Assembly (NCBI RefSeq): GCF_018143015.1
Contig: NC_054752.1
Coordinates: forward strand, 4,823,216 to 4,887,215
Direction: 5' to 3'
From: Lytechinus variegatus
Taxonomy: Eukaryota > Echinodermata > Echinoidea > Temnopleuroida > Toxopneustidae
DNA length: 64,000 nucleotides
The translations under genes were made by a program, and so were the position numbers. Positions 22,498 to 34,699 of the stretch are shown piece after piece. The stretch's first letter is position 1. Each line of letters starts with the position of its first letter. Under the pieces are notes generated by a model that saw nothing but the letters and a program-made list of their open reading frames with translations, did no database searches and was not told where the DNA came from.

Positions 22498-24490
22498 CAC
22501 CCACAAATGTAATAATCGCCCACAAATGTAATAACGCCCACAAATGTAATAACACTTTACCCACAAATGTAATAACGCCCACAAATGTAATAACACTTTA
22601 CCCACAAATGTAATAATTTTTGATCGCCCACAAATGTAATAACACTTTACCCACAAATGTAATAACGCCCACAAATGTAATAACACTTTACCCACAAATG
22701 TAATAATGCACTTTACCAACAAATGTAATAATGACTTTACCCACAAATGTAATAAATTTGAAGTGATTTTTGGCGAATTCGTTCTAAACTAATATCCTAT
22801 AGTAATGCGTTCATATAGCACAAAAGTTCAAAGTCTTTTTTCCAGACCCGGTTAATGAAATATTACAGTACAAGTCCAAGTCTTTTTCCAGACCCGGTTT
22901 TTCAAAATTATAATATACGTCCAAAGTCTTTTTACCAGACCCGGTTGTTTCAAAATTATAATATACGTCCAAAGTCTCTTTTCCAGACCCGGTTAATTCA
23001 AAAATTATAATGCAAGTCCAAAGTCTTTTTTCAGACCCGGTCGTTTCAAAAGTTATAATATACGTCGGTGAGGGGTAAAGACAACACTCTAAGCCCAAGC
23101 ATTTTAAGTGGGTTTAATTTTGAAGATTGGTTTCAGCTTTTCTTTTTTTTAATATTTCTTTATGTTTTAAATAACCGGGTCCAGACGAAAGACTAAGCAT
23201 AATACTCGTGTTATTCCACAAGAATAAGAATATGAGTCTTTTGTTTTTAGGATTGTTTAAATCATTTTTAAATCATTGGGTCTGGAATAAAGACAACGCT
23301 CTAAACATGTGCTTTTCTACATGCATGGTCTTAATTTGGAGGATTGTTGGTTCTTAGATTCGTTGTTGGGGGTTGAGTTTTATTGATTTTTTATTCCTGA
23401 AATAATTGTGTCTGGAGGAAAGTCGATCTTCGACAATCGGTCTTCATGTTGTTCCACAGTAATTAGATTATTGGGTATTCGTTTTAGAATATTTGTAAAA
23501 ACTATTTTATTTTTCAAATAGTAACCAAGTCTGGAGAAAGGATGTCTGCTTTACCCACGCGTTATTACAATATTTTGTAGGGGTAGTAGTATTATTTAAA
23601 AAAAGACATATTTTTACTGGGTGAAACTTTGGAAATTTGGTCTTAGATTTGAAGTTTTTCAGTTACTTTTTTTATAGCCGGGTCTGGAGGAAAGAGTACG
23701 TTTTAAAACTCGTGTTATTCCACGAGAATAAGAATATAAGGTCTTATGTTAGAATATTTTTTTCGTAACTGTTTTAGGTCTGGAATAAAGACAACACTCT
23801 AAACCTCTTTTAAAACAGGTTCTTAGGTTGAAGGTTTGTTTGGTCTTAGACTTTGATTTTTTTTATTCTTACTATTAGCGTTTTTTTAAGAAAAAATATG
23901 GTCGGGCTGAAAGACTACGCTATATCCAGCATTAATAAGATTATGGGGTCTTTATACTGTTTTTAAACTGTTATTCATAATGTTTATATAACAGGTAACC
24001 GGGTCTGGAAAAAAGACTTTGGATTTATATTATAATTTTTTAAACAACCGGGTCTGGAAAAAAGACTTTGGACTTATATCACAATTTTTGAAACAACCGG
24101 GTCTGGAAAAAAAGACTTTGGATTTTTATTATATTTTTTTAAACAACCGAGTCTGGAAAAAAGACTTTGGATTTATATTATAATTTTTGAAACAACCGGG
24201 TCTGGAAAAAAGACTTTGGACTTGTACTTTGATGTTTTATTAACCCGGTCTGAAAAAAAGACTTTGCACTTTTGTGCTATATGAACGCATTACTATAGGA
24301 TTTTAGTTTAGAACGGATTCGCCAAAAAATCCCTTCAAATTTATTACATTTGTGGGTAAAGTCATTATTACATTTGTGGGCGATCAAAAGTTATTACATT
24401 TGTGGGTAAAGTGTTATTACATTTGTGGGCGTTATTACATTTGTGGGTAAAGTGTTATTACATTTGTGGGCGTTATTACATTTGTGGGTG
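22498..24490. mobile_element. 2 kb foldback element with tandem-repeat termini
   Basis: Left end 22498-22756: about 12 tandem units of CCCACAAATGTAATAA with alternating spacers (CG or CACTTTA). Right end 24336-24490: the same unit inverted (TTATTACATTTGTGGG). Inside these, 'cgttctaaactaatatccta' to 'gcgttcatatagcacaaaag' (22780-22830) is the inverted partner of 24270-24320. Further inside, both arms have ~60-bp tandem units around AAAGTCTTTTTTCCAGACCCGG (four or five copies at 22825-23065; inverted at 23995-24270). The middle is AT-rich with more degenerate GGTCTGGA words. There is no ORF of substance and no target duplication is visible. The family is unknown to me. Confidence 0.7.
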
Positions 24491-25225
24491 CAACACAACC
24501 CCCTTTTGTGAATCAGACCTGAAAAGGAATATTTAGGAAACTTTATGGAATACACTTTTAGGATAGGTACTTGACAAATCAAATAATTGAACTATTATGC
24601 AAGCGCTCAGCGCGAGCTGAAAATGCTTATATTTACACCATAAAGTTGACATAATTTTTACATAGCATTTTTTCAAATCAATTATTGTAAATCACACAAA
24701 ATTATCAAAGCTCGATGTCTGAGTTGAAATATGTTTGTATATTGACTTCAAACTTGTTATTTAAGATGAGAGAGAAATAATACTCACAAAATAAATACGA
24801 AGTTATCAAAAAATATAGTTTGTATAGGACAAAACAACCAGTCCTAAAATATATCCACCCTTCCCCACCCCCCCCCCCGAAAAAGAAAAGAGAAAGGGAT
24901 ATACACTGAGAAGATGGATGGGTGCTGCTGAACGTAGGTAGAACACATGCCATCGTGGACTCAACCAAACTGGATTCAATGATGAGTATAAAAGGAGAAA
25001 AAATATACATGTATATGAAATTACCTGGAAATAATATAATGAGCGAAAAATGTAATTGATGCCGTAAATAAATAAACGGTAGGAAGGCGGATAAGCGGAC
25101 AGGAAAGAAAGAGAAAATAGATGACAGGATAGACATGATAGACACAAATAATATATGAGGTTCAAAACCGAGCACAACTGAGAAGGACTTGTGTCAGATT
25201 GTTTTTTTTTTTCAATTGAAAAAAG
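24491..25225. other. Intergenic stretch, no gene seen
   Basis: AT-rich with a C13 run near 24869. Long minus-strand open stretches at 24705-25177 are low-complexity, overlap each other in different frames and show no motif. Confidence 0.35.
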
Positions 25226-25784
25226 ATGATTTATGTTTTAATTATAGTCTTTATAGTAAAAATGATGACTTGACAGAGATGATGAATTAGATTTAATTTG
25301 AGGATACATTATAAGATTTTAATAGAGATAATTTGAATTTAGTCTTAAAAGAGTTCAAAGATTTTGCAGTTCTTATATTATTATGAAGTGAGTTCCATAA
25401 CTTCGGTCCCTCATATATAAATGTGTTCTGAGCCAGCATAGTTCTTAAAAGTGGTAAATGGAATTCACCCAATCGCCTTGTTGGATAGTTATGAATGGAT
25501 TTATTTTTTGGAAACATTGAATTAAATACATTTGGGAGGTTGTTGTTGTTATAATTGTACATAAACTGACAGAGATTAAGAAATATAAGTCTTTAATTTT
25601 CAATATTTTATGTTACAAAATAATGGGTCAGTATGAGACAAAAATGCTGTGTGACATATGACACGAAGAGACTTCTTTTGTAATAGGAGTAATTTGTCTA
25701 AGAGTGTTTGATGTGTGTTGCCCCACGCTAAAATTCCATAATTTAAATAAGGCAATATAAGGGATGAATATAATGTAAGCAGGG

Positions 25785-26334
25785 CCCGGGGGCCACTTCC
25801 ATTCACGAGTGGATACCATGCGCGACCATGGGGTCTCGAAAAGCACCCTAAACACGTAATTTCTATATTCTGAAAATGCACCCCTTAACAAGTATTGGCG
25901 TGTGAAACCCTACCCTTAACAAGAATTGGAAACAAAACGATACTCTTGGCAAATATTCCCTGAAATGAACCCCTAAACAAGTACAGGAATGTTTTAATGT
26001 TACGGGTCCTTCGGTCGTCGGCTTTACCTTATTTGGTTTATAGTACGAGCCAACCTTCTACACCTCAAGCAAATCGGACTCTAAACAAGTAGTGTTGGGG
26101 CAAAAAGGACATCCTTTCTAAAATATTTTAATTTTGTTTTATCATCCCCGTAAATTCGACCCTAAACACTTAATTTTCCTCGCGAAATAGATACCCTTTT
26201 TTATTATTTTGGTGTTTTTGACACCCTTATCACGTTACGTACGTAACGTGCCCTATCATGAAAAAGACATCCTTTTTACGTGTTTTTTTTGGTCGCGCAT
26301 GGTATCCACTCGTCAATGTAAGTGGCCCCCCGGG
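25785..26334. mobile_element. hAT-type non-autonomous element with 8-bp target duplication
   Basis: 550 bp with ends CCCGGGGGCCACTT and AAGTGGCCCCCCGGG, continuing inward as CGAGTGGATACCATGCGCGACC-like complements. It is flanked on both sides by AAGCAGGG (25777-25784 and 26335-26342), an exact 8-bp duplication typical of hAT elements. The interior is a run of degenerate 'cccctaaacaagta'-like words. There is no transposase. It sits inside the LINE coding region. Confidence 0.9.
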
Positions 26335-26409
26335 AAGCAGGGGCGATAATGGTAAACCAAATTTAAGCTTGTTAATTATACCAATGTTGCGTGAAATAGT
26401 TTTACATAT

Positions 26410-27998
26410 TGTGACGGGATTGCTCGACGGGGCGGGTGGTTCGGTCCCCCGGCAGCTCGCTCTTGTCAGGATGCCTGCCGCCGGCGGGTGTTTCGCCTCG
26501 TCGATTTCCACGCCTCGATCCTGTCAGTACCACCACCAGGCAACCTCCAGACGGCTACACTCTTTGTTATCAGCTCCAAAGCTCACCCGACCATATGCAT
26601 CTGATTCCTGTAGTTAAGCTCCTACGACCATGTGCATCTGATTCCTGTAGTTAAGCTCTCTCGACCATAGATATGGGTTTCTCTGTAGTTAAACTCCTAC
26701 GACCATACCCATGGACTCTGTTAATTTCCTCCGTCGTCTGCTTACGACCAGCTACTACGTCTGTTCAGTACAGCAACCACGTCTGTTCCGTACTGCAACC
26801 ACGTCTGAATTCCGTACTGCAGCCACGTCTGTTCAGTACGCGACCACGTCTGATACCGTACTGCAACAACGTCTGTTCAGCACTGCAACCACGTCTGTTC
26901 AGTACCACGACCACGTCTGAGTCCGTACTGCAACCACCGACATCTGTTCAGTACTGCAACCACGTCTGTTCAGTACCACGACCACGTCTGAGTCCGTACT
27001 GCAACCACTGACATCTGTTCAGTACTGCAACCACGTCTGTTCAGTACCACGACCACGTCTGAGTCCGTACTGCAAACAAGCACGTCTTATTCCGTACTGC
27101 AACCACGTCTGTTCAGTACCGCATCCTCGTCTGTTACCGTACTGCAGCCAGTGACCTCTGTTCAGTACCGGAAACGACGTTAGATTCTTCGACCATATGT
27201 ATGGGTACTTCTGCATTCAGGCGTCCACGACCACTGGCTCTGCTCTACTTGTAGTTTCCTCGTTGTCTGCTCCGGACCTCCGACCGTCTGCTTCCAGACC
27301 AGCAACCATCCGCTTCAGACCAACCCGTCTGCTCCGGACCACCAGTCGTCTGCTCCAAACTCCGAACCGTCCGCCTCCAGAACAACCAGACTATCAAAAG
27401 AGCAAGCCCTGGTATAGTCTCTTGCTGGCGTGCAAAAGACCCAACATACAAGGAAATCTAACCACAGTCGTCGCCTAGAATTCTAGGTTTCCCCGTGGAA
27501 AGACATGCGAACGATCATATAAATCATTTCGATCGCATCCACCAACTTTATTTATTGAATAGCGAATCCAAATCAATCTGCATACTTTACTGTGCAATGC
27601 ACCCCGTGGGCGCCGTATTTCAACAGATCATCGGCAAAGCCTATAGAGAGTTCCAAGTTACTGTACTTATGCATTAATTATACAATATATGTTATAGTTA
27701 ACCTCTGTTACAATTATAGAACAGTTATAACTTTGCTCTCCGAAACCGAATATGCATGAATGACATATCAATTTAAAGCATTCATTTAGACCAAGCTAGT
27801 GATAACCATAATAATCAGTTAAGCATCTCCAGAAAATTGTTATTCCACAAAAACGGTTCAAAACATGCATAATTTTCAATGCCTATCTACGTCATTATTA
27901 CTGTAGAAACATGCATGTAATATCGCCAGCTACGACAAAATCATTATAAATCAACCAAAGATAATTTTCTAACACGAAATAAAACCCATTTCGTGACA
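26410..27998. mobile_element. Solo LTR of an LTR retrotransposon (fossil)
   Basis: About 1.59 kb, beginning TGTGACGGG and ending CGTGACA, so it has the TG...CA ends of an LTR. It is flanked by a 4-bp duplication, ATAT (26406-26409 and 27999-28002), that interrupts the LINE reading frame. The LTR contains a block of short tandem repeats (26760-27170). No internal coding region is seen, so this is a solo LTR; the Gypsy/Ty3 group is the most likely source but this is unproven. It is younger than the LINE. Confidence 0.75.
26755..27175. repeat. CCACGTCTG tandem repeats within the solo LTR
   Basis: Some fifteen short units built on 'gtactgcaaccacgtctgtt' and 'cagtaccacgaccacgtctg', with a higher-order repeat of about 75-80 bp (26930, 27008). 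The resulting open frames are by-products of the repeat. Confidence 0.7.
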
Positions 27999-28730
27999 AT
28001 ATGTTATCTATGTGGAATTTCCATGAGAGCTTATTATCGACTGTTATTCCACGAAACTTAATATGGGATACATTTTCCAAGGGAGTTCCATCCAAAATAA
28101 TATCAACAGGAAGTGTATTAATAGAGTTGCTGAACAACATATATTTTGTTTTTTGTAGATTTATTGACAATTTATTTGCTCTTATCCATTGGGTGACATT
28201 TTTTACACATACTGTGACAGCGCAATTAGTATGTTTTTTAAACGTTAAAATGGACGATAAACCAATCATGTATCTGCGAATCTAAGACTTACTTTCTTAT
28301 CAGGACCAATTAAATTGGTCTTCGAAACTCGGGAAAATGAAATCATTTTTTGGATTTCCGACATTTTACATTTATGGTGAAATTCTTATAATAAAACTTT
28401 TGAAAGTTATTTTGAATCAATACAGTACATTCCTCTAAAATCTCTAACGGTGTTAAACAATTAATTTACAACTTTCGTTGGAATTCCTGACGGGACAGAA
28501 TTAAGAGAAAATTACTAAATTACTTAATATACCACATTTGAACAAAAGTAGAACTAAATATGATATATTTGAAAAGTTAAATTATTGTATTTGGATTGGG
28601 CAGTAGAATTATTCGAAGTGACAATACGGCACACTCGAAAGTATCGAACTGAAAGGTATCGTATATATATTTTCCATCAAACTTGTTATTTGATTCAAGT
28701 TGATTAAATCATAACATTCGACATTATAAA

Positions 28731-28912
28731 GATATTGACTGATGGGGTGTGTAATATAAACATTCTTTGGACCGCCGGATTTGTATTTTCCCGAGGGGTT
28801 ATATTTTCCCAAAGCGCGCAGCGCTGAGGGAAAATATGATCACGAGGGAAAATATTAATCCTTTAGGTGGTCCAAAGAATGTTTTTGTTTACACATCCCA
28901 TCAGTCAATATC
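28731..28912. mobile_element. Hairpin MITE, about 180 bp
   Basis: 'gatattgactgatggggtgt' at the left and 'acacatcccatcagtcaata' at the right are complements. The pairing continues through CATTCTTTGGACC/GGTCCAAAGAATG and a TATTTTCCC/GGGAAAATA stem around a GCGCGCAGCGC loop. It is non-coding. Confidence 0.6.
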
Positions 28913-28914
28913 TG

Positions 28915-30940
28915 TTATATTAGATAGCCTCTAATGATGAAGATAAAGTTAGGTCTTACGATGCGTGCAGCATGTTTATGATATTCACAGTGATTGATTG
29001 AACTGGTATGGATCTAACCTTAGATCTTGATCTATAGATATCTAAGTAACGTTAGTCTAACGCAGTGAATGACCCTTTACTTCTTCGAGAATTTCTACAT
29101 TCTTTACAAGATATAGCCCCGCCTCTGAGAGGGAAGAGACCTAGTTTTTTTTATCCATACAAAACACTCCACAAAATGGAACTACTTGATAAGACTCATA
29201 TTTTAGCGGTAAAGATAATAACCAATTCATATAATGAGGACACCGTTATATGGCCATGGGGTATGAAATTTCCTACAACTTTACTACACAATATTTTTGG
29301 ATAAACTAATCATTATGAAAGATTTCTGCCTAAATGAGACAGAAAATCGTGTCCAACTCTTGAACGCACACACAGGTCACGGAGTGACCCTGAGTGCAAA
29401 CAGCTGACTGTGTTACAACGTAGGGGTGATACATTTTCACGATAGGGGTGATCAAACTCACTGGAGGGACTTTAATTCACTTATAACAAAGAAATGTGTA
29501 CTACAGTACTCCTGTTGAATGCTCTGATGAAAATTATATGAGTTTCACATTCATTTGAACGGGAGGACAAGATTATTGTACATATCGAGTGCATTATGCA
29601 TAAATCACACTACCATTGCGACCCCTGCCCGGCCGATGGTTCAGGCATGACGATCCTGAGTGACGTCACCGATAGAGACCTCAAATGCCAGGAGAGCCTA
29701 TTCGACAACTAACTTCATCTAAAAAACACGTATTGAAGATAACATCCAATGGGGAAATGGCTTTCATTTTCATGAAATATACATTCTGTTCCTCAATAAA
29801 TCTTTAACCCCGTCGTTAACTGCCCATTCATTCTCGAGCAATGGGGGAATGAATACAGAGTGTCTCAAAGTTTGTGTGAAAAAAGGTGCATTTTCCATAG
29901 AACTTCTGCCAAAAAGCAATGCGTAAGGGAAAGATTAGCCCCAAAACACGAATAGATGAGTTAATCAAATGGAATGAATCATGAAAATCAGTGAAATATA
30001 CTTTCTCCTGTACTCATTACTGAATACCCCGACTTGATACGATTAATTTTTCGCCCTCTCCATCAACTTTTAAGAAAAAGGGTGCATATTTTAATAAAAA
30101 TATCATGTGTTATATCGACGGACGCCCGTGCGTACGAGCAGGAGGAAGCCAAATGTCTCGTATTTTTCATAATGGTTGAGAGTTACAAGAGAGTTACAAG
30201 CAATTGTAATGATGACTATTGAAAGGAGTGAATACGACTCGCGATCCCAAAATCAATGTGGCACAGGGTGGTTTTGTGGCTGGCACAGGGGATTAGCATC
30301 TGATTAGCACTGTGGCGTTGGGTTAGTAGTGTGCGTGGCATGTTAAGAGCTAATCAAATCAACATTGTTTAAGCCTAGCCCTAAGCCCAGTCCAAGGCCA
30401 GGACCCAAGGCAGGCCGATAATGCATGGTAACATCTAATCCACAAGAGAGCGCCATAGACGTATAAAAATATATTCATGGACCGGTTGGTCAATATATTC
30501 ATCGAAGGTGGACCGGCTGGGAAAATACATTGATTTTGATCATATCACGTGACGCGCTATGGACCGATCGCGCTTGGCTATCTGTCTTGGCTATCTAATA
30601 TATCTTTATATTTGCTAATAAGACTACATTCTCTATCTTTTATATGAGGGACAATGATTATTTTTTAACTAGCAAGAAAGAGGAAAAGCGTGCTGTTCAC
30701 TCTGATGGTTAGAAATATCTTTTGGGTATAAAATAGTCGTTTGTTAGTCTACGGGCACATTAACACTTCAGCTGTCAACAAACAAGCGGGTCTATAGACT
30801 ATTTATACAAGCCTAGCACAAGTTCCAGTTTGCTTGGGCCGATGATATGTCAAGGTATGCAATGATTTAGTCCCTGGTACTATGGTAAGCTGAGAATTCA
30901 GACCAATTTCATTTTCTAAAAAACAAACCCGGAAGACTCT
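28915..30940. other. Intergenic stretch, no recognisable gene
   Basis: A plus-strand open stretch at 29065-29304 (79 codons) has no recognisable motif. Scattered similar phrases ('ggctatctaatatatcttta' near 30590 and 'gttatattagatagcct' near 28913) may be repeat debris. Nothing else is defensible. Confidence 0.3.
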
Positions 30941-30942
30941 AG

Positions 30943-31497
30943 TACCCTTTTTACACAGGCTAAAATTTCCTTAACCCCGTACTATCGGTGGGGCTAAATT
31001 GCCATTTAGCCCCACCTATAGTACGGGGTTAAGCTTAGCCCACTTTCTTTTTACACAGCATTTTTGCAAAGTGGGCTAACCCCACCTTTAGTACGGGATT
31101 ATTTGGCCCTGCAAAAAAGCAGGGTTATCCCAGCAATTGCGGTGCTAAGAACGAAAGTACGGGGTTAAGATCGCTAGTGTAAAACGAAAGTGGGCTAAGC
31201 TTAACCCCGTACTATAGGTGGGGCTAAATGGCAATTTAGCCCCACCTATAGTACGGGGTAAAGGAAATTTTAGCGTGTGTAAAAAGTGTACGAGTGAAGT
31301 ACTTGTACTACGAATGATCGACAAAAACCACTAGTCCGGGGTTAGCGAGTTTCGTGTGTGAAAAGCAAGCATTCCTTATCCGGGGTTAGCAATAACAATT
31401 TGGCATGTGTGAAAAGGAAAAAAAAATAGTACGGGGTTAAGGATAGTACGGGGTTAGCGATAGTCCGGGGCTAAGAAAATCCTGTGTAAAAAGGGTA
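30943..31497. mobile_element. CCCTTTTTACACAGG MITE with strong internal hairpins
   Basis: About 555 bp. The ends TACCCTTTTTACACAGG and CCTGTGTAAAAAGGGTA are perfect inverted repeats, with TA (possibly TAG) flanks. Inside, two near-perfect ~62-bp palindromes (30971-31034 and 31198-31262) are each built from 'ttaaccccgtactataggtg' and its complement, and further GTACGGGGTTA words fill the right half (31370-31460). It is non-coding. Confidence 0.75.
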
Positions 31498-31594
31498 TAG
31501 GTGACTATGCTATAGTGATTTAGCTACACTGCCACCAGCAGCTTCCTCATTTTATGTTCTTGGTATAACATTAACATGTAGGAGACACAATGTA

Positions 31595-32635
31595 CAGAGT
31601 GAGCCAGAAAAAATGTCCCATCAGGTTGAAGTTGATTTGTCTATAATGTCTATAAAGTAAAATGCTTTGATATATTCCCACCGAATTATTTTGGACCATT
31701 TTCATGTGGATCTTTGTTTTCAATCTCATTTGCGCCAAGTTGCTGGGTAAAAAACATAAAGCAAATTGTGAAAAAAAGTAACTGTGAGAGTGTAAAAAGA
31801 AAGCTCCCCATTATTCCACACACTTATGCACACCCTGACACTCACCCCGCACATAACACACTTCCTCCTTTGCACACATACATCCAGACAGTAGGCCTAT
31901 GCCACAACCACATACACCCTGCCTAAGCACTTCATACAAACACTCAATAAAACAACATCATGCCACTTTCCCCTTCTCATTGGTTTTGTCTACCGTTGAT
32001 CAATTACGGACAATAATTGTCCTTTTGTTTACCCAGTTACAGAATGGCTTGCCTGATCTGGAAGCAGTTACTTGTGTTGAACCCTACACGAGTGTGTGGG
32101 TCGAATGTAGTGGCAGTGCGTGTGTGGCAGTGGAGGTGCCGTGGCCGAGTGGTCTAAGGCGCCTGGCTATACAAAGAAAGTCCGGGGTTCGATCTCCGGC
32201 CGCGGCAACTATGCCCGTGAGCAAAGCATTTTGCAATGCTCTTTTATCCTGCTTTTAAACAAATGAAAATGCTATATGCATTATTTGTAACTCGGTGTGC
32301 ACTTGTTAAAAAAGGGCGTGTGTGTGGGAGAGGTGATGTGATGTGTGTTGGTCGGGGTGGATGGGTGATGGTCTGTGTGAGGAAGGACGGGTAGCAGTCT
32401 TTCTGTCTGCACTCACGTTTTTCACTTTTCATTCTTCCCCAGTAGCTTGGCGCAACGGAAATTTCACGATCTTCTTTGTTCTTGAGATTTCCTCGTAGTT
32501 ATTCATGCTTGCAAAGATCCACATGAAAATGGTACCGGATTATGCGGAGAGAAGAAATGTATCAGATCATATCACCAAATCAATGATACAATGCTCATAA
32601 TTCAGACAACACAACTTTTTTTATAACTCATCCTG
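31595..32635. mobile_element. Mariner-like non-autonomous element, TA-flanked, with a SINE inside
   Basis: TA-flanked ends CAGAGTGAGCCAGAAAAAA (left) and GTTTTTTTATAACTCATCCTG-like (right) are diverged inverted repeats of the CAGGGTGAGT type. Internal complements 'accattttcatgtggatctt' (31697) and 'aagatccacatgaaaatggt' (32514), and 'gcgccaagttgctggg' with 'cccagtagcttggcgc', confirm a long foldback. A tRNA-derived SINE at 32133-32310 lies within. Confidence 0.6.
32133..32310 (+). mobile_element. tRNA-derived SINE (Ser/Leu-type head)
   Basis: The head GTGCCGTGGCCGAGTGGTCT contains an A-box and GGTTCGATCTCC is a B-box. GCCGTGG pairs perfectly with CCGCGGC as an acceptor stem and the T arm folds. 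The anticodon stem does not pair and the head is only ~70 nt, too short for a Ser/Leu tRNA with a variable arm. It is followed by a body (ATGCCCGTGAGCAAAGCATT, then 'gtaactcggtgtgcacttgt') that is typical of SINEs rather than tRNA flanks. Confidence 0.75.
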
Positions 32636-33903
32636 TAGTATTTCGAATTGGTGCAAATTCTCTTTTTTTCAAATGGGGAAAATAGATGTCATGCGAACCA
32701 CCTTTTTCTCTCCGATTACTCTTGTTCCTTCCCTTTCCTCCCCTCTTTCATAAATTATGATCTTTGACACTGCCCATGAATGCATGTGATAACAATGGGA
32801 ATAATCAAACACATTTCAATCTTATGCCACATACAATTGAACGCGATTAATCTATGACTGCCAAAGCAAAGTGCATTGGATTTTTTTCGATTTTTTTTTA
32901 AATCCATGTACATGTAATATCTTTGAGCGCAGTGAACACGAAATAAATTATTTGTTTCGACTTACGTTTTATCTGTGTATCCGTCGCGTTGGTGTGTTTG
33001 TTGGGGGTCGTGACGATTGATGCTAAGCCTTTCTAATTTTTAAAACAAGAAAAACAACCTACCCTGAAATTCATACTGCATTGGCGTCTAGGGGCAAAGG
33101 AGGTGGGATAAAATTGTGCAATTTGCTGATTTGAAATAGAAAATCTTCAATTACCGTTTTGCGAATAAACACAAATCATTTCAAAATTTAAAATGTCGTA
33201 ATAAATGATAAACCATAATTCGCGCCATTAAACAGCAGAAATATTAAAGTATACAAAGGAGTGGTGCATGAATGTAGGAGGGTCGAATGAAAAACGATTG
33301 CGCATGAACTCTCTTAACTTTTAAAAATATGGGCGTCATAATTATGCCATAAAAATCCTGTATTATTTACTCACTCTAAAAGTTTGTAAATATAAGTTTC
33401 CCTTATTTTTACATAGCAGTTGTTTGCACATTGTGGTATGCATGGACATGAGTGGTCCGATGAGGTCTATTTTTACTATTATGTAATATCAAATATATCG
33501 ATTCCTATATTATTTGTGATAATATCTGACTAGTGATTTACAGGAAATTGAAAAATCTGACTTTTATCATTATGTGAGAAAAATTTAAATATTTGATATC
33601 CTAAATCATATTTATTTGGCTCCCTTTGTTCGAGACATCATCGCTTAACGAATATCGCCTAAATTTCTTGAAATAAACGAAAAGCCTCTTCCAAACTCCT
33701 TGTTTAACACAAACACAACACTGCACACCTATACACGCGCCCTGACCCCCAATCGTGGGCACCCACCCAACTACACTCTCACACACATACGAAGACCTTT
33801 ATCCCTCTCAATCGCCATCTTGCAATATAAGCAATGGCTTTCATACTTTCAAGATAGGTTGTCTTCGTATTATTGTCATGGAAATTGAAATGAAATCCAC
33901 CCA
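32636..33903. other. AT-rich intergenic stretch, no gene seen
   Basis: No coding, RNA or repeat structure recognised. Confidence 0.3.
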
Positions 33904-34012
33904 TCTCTCTCTCTATCATAGTCTCTCCATCTCTCTCCCCCTCTCTCTGCCCTCACCTCCCCTCCTCTATGCATCCCTCTCTCTCTCTCTCTCTCTCTCT
34001 CCTTCTCACACA
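33904..34012. repeat. CT-rich microsatellite
   Basis: Runs of (TC)n interspersed with CATC/CCTC, including a pure 30-base CT run near 33974-34000. The open frames across it are low-complexity. Confidence 0.85.
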
Positions 34013-34699
34013 CACTCATGGGGACTAGAAATATAATTATTCACAATGAAGCCTGTATTTTAATTTTTATAACGGGGTAACGTAAAGGATGGGGTAAAAA
34101 CAATCCACGGATTATTTTTGAGAAATAATTATACACCTTTATCAATTGGTTTTTAATGATGACTTTTTGAGTGAAGATTGCGAAGGTTCCATCTCGTGTA
34201 AAAGATTTTTACTTTATAACTCGTAAATGCCACTTGATCTGCAACAACTCGGTCTACCATCCAATTGATTTCATTTACTGATTTATCGATTAATATTTAT
34301 TCATTTTAATGTGATTTCTTGTTCTTAATGTAATTTGTGAATAAATCAAAATCAAACGAATCAATAAAATCAACCTATTCTTCCAATCCTTGTTCAGATA
34401 CAGGTTTGTCTACTGATAAATTTGGGCTAATAATTAAACGCTTGACTCGTTTACCGTTGAGTCTAATTTCAAGTGAAGCTATACCGATTTCGTCTAATAT
34501 TCACTTGCGTGATAGAATATCAATTAATCTTTGTGATTGTATGAACTCTTTATGAATGACATTTCCACTTGAAAAAATACAAAATGAATAGATGAAATGC
34601 ACAATCTGGGCATCAGACTATATTACTTTTAAACCAAGTAAGTATGAAACTAAGATAGTGGCCGTTGGAGCAATTCGATAGTAGACTAAGTGGGTTAAC
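34013..34699. other. Intergenic stretch, no gene seen
   Basis: AT-rich. One plus-strand open stretch at 34337-34555 has no recognisable content. Confidence 0.3.

Larger units (their letters stand above)
25230..28265 (-). mobile_element. LINE (CR1/Jockey-like) fragment split by two later insertions
   Basis: On the minus strand three blocks encode consecutive parts of a non-LTR reverse transcriptase. 28265-28003 carries WIRANKLSINLQKTKYMLFS and ITVDNKLSWKFHIDN. 26405-26343 carries ICKTISRNIGIINKLKFGLP. 25776-25293 carries LYSSLILPYLNYGILAWGN, then LLLLQKKSLRVI, then GPKLWNSLHNNIRTAKSLN near the C-terminus. The gaps are exactly a solo LTR (26410-27998) and a hAT-type MITE (25785-26334), each with a target duplication, so the LINE was there first. 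The fragment lacks the endonuclease and the catalytic YADD region (5'-truncated near 28265). It has at least one frame change near 25575, so it is dead. Confidence 0.8.

Noticed and set aside
22498-22756. CRISPR-like array of CCCACAAATGTAATAA units
   Set aside because: The 'spacers' are themselves repeated (CG, CACTTTA), far too short, and the block has an inverted partner 1.6 kb away; it is the end of a eukaryotic foldback element.
24705-25177. Overlapping 123- and 156-codon minus-strand ORFs
   Set aside because: Both are low-complexity aromatic/Ser-rich translations of AT/CT-rich DNA in two overlapping frames, which argues against real coding.
26436-27478. Several 60-110 codon ORFs at 26.4-27.5 kb
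   Set aside because: They lie in the tandem repeats of a solo LTR and repeat the same peptide period.
29065-29304. Possible 79-codon plus-strand gene or exon
   Set aside because: No family pattern, no splice context I can defend; likely chance.
32137-32207. Functional tRNA-Ser/Leu gene
   Set aside because: The acceptor and T stems pair, but the anticodon stem does not, the length is ~70 nt, and a SINE body follows.
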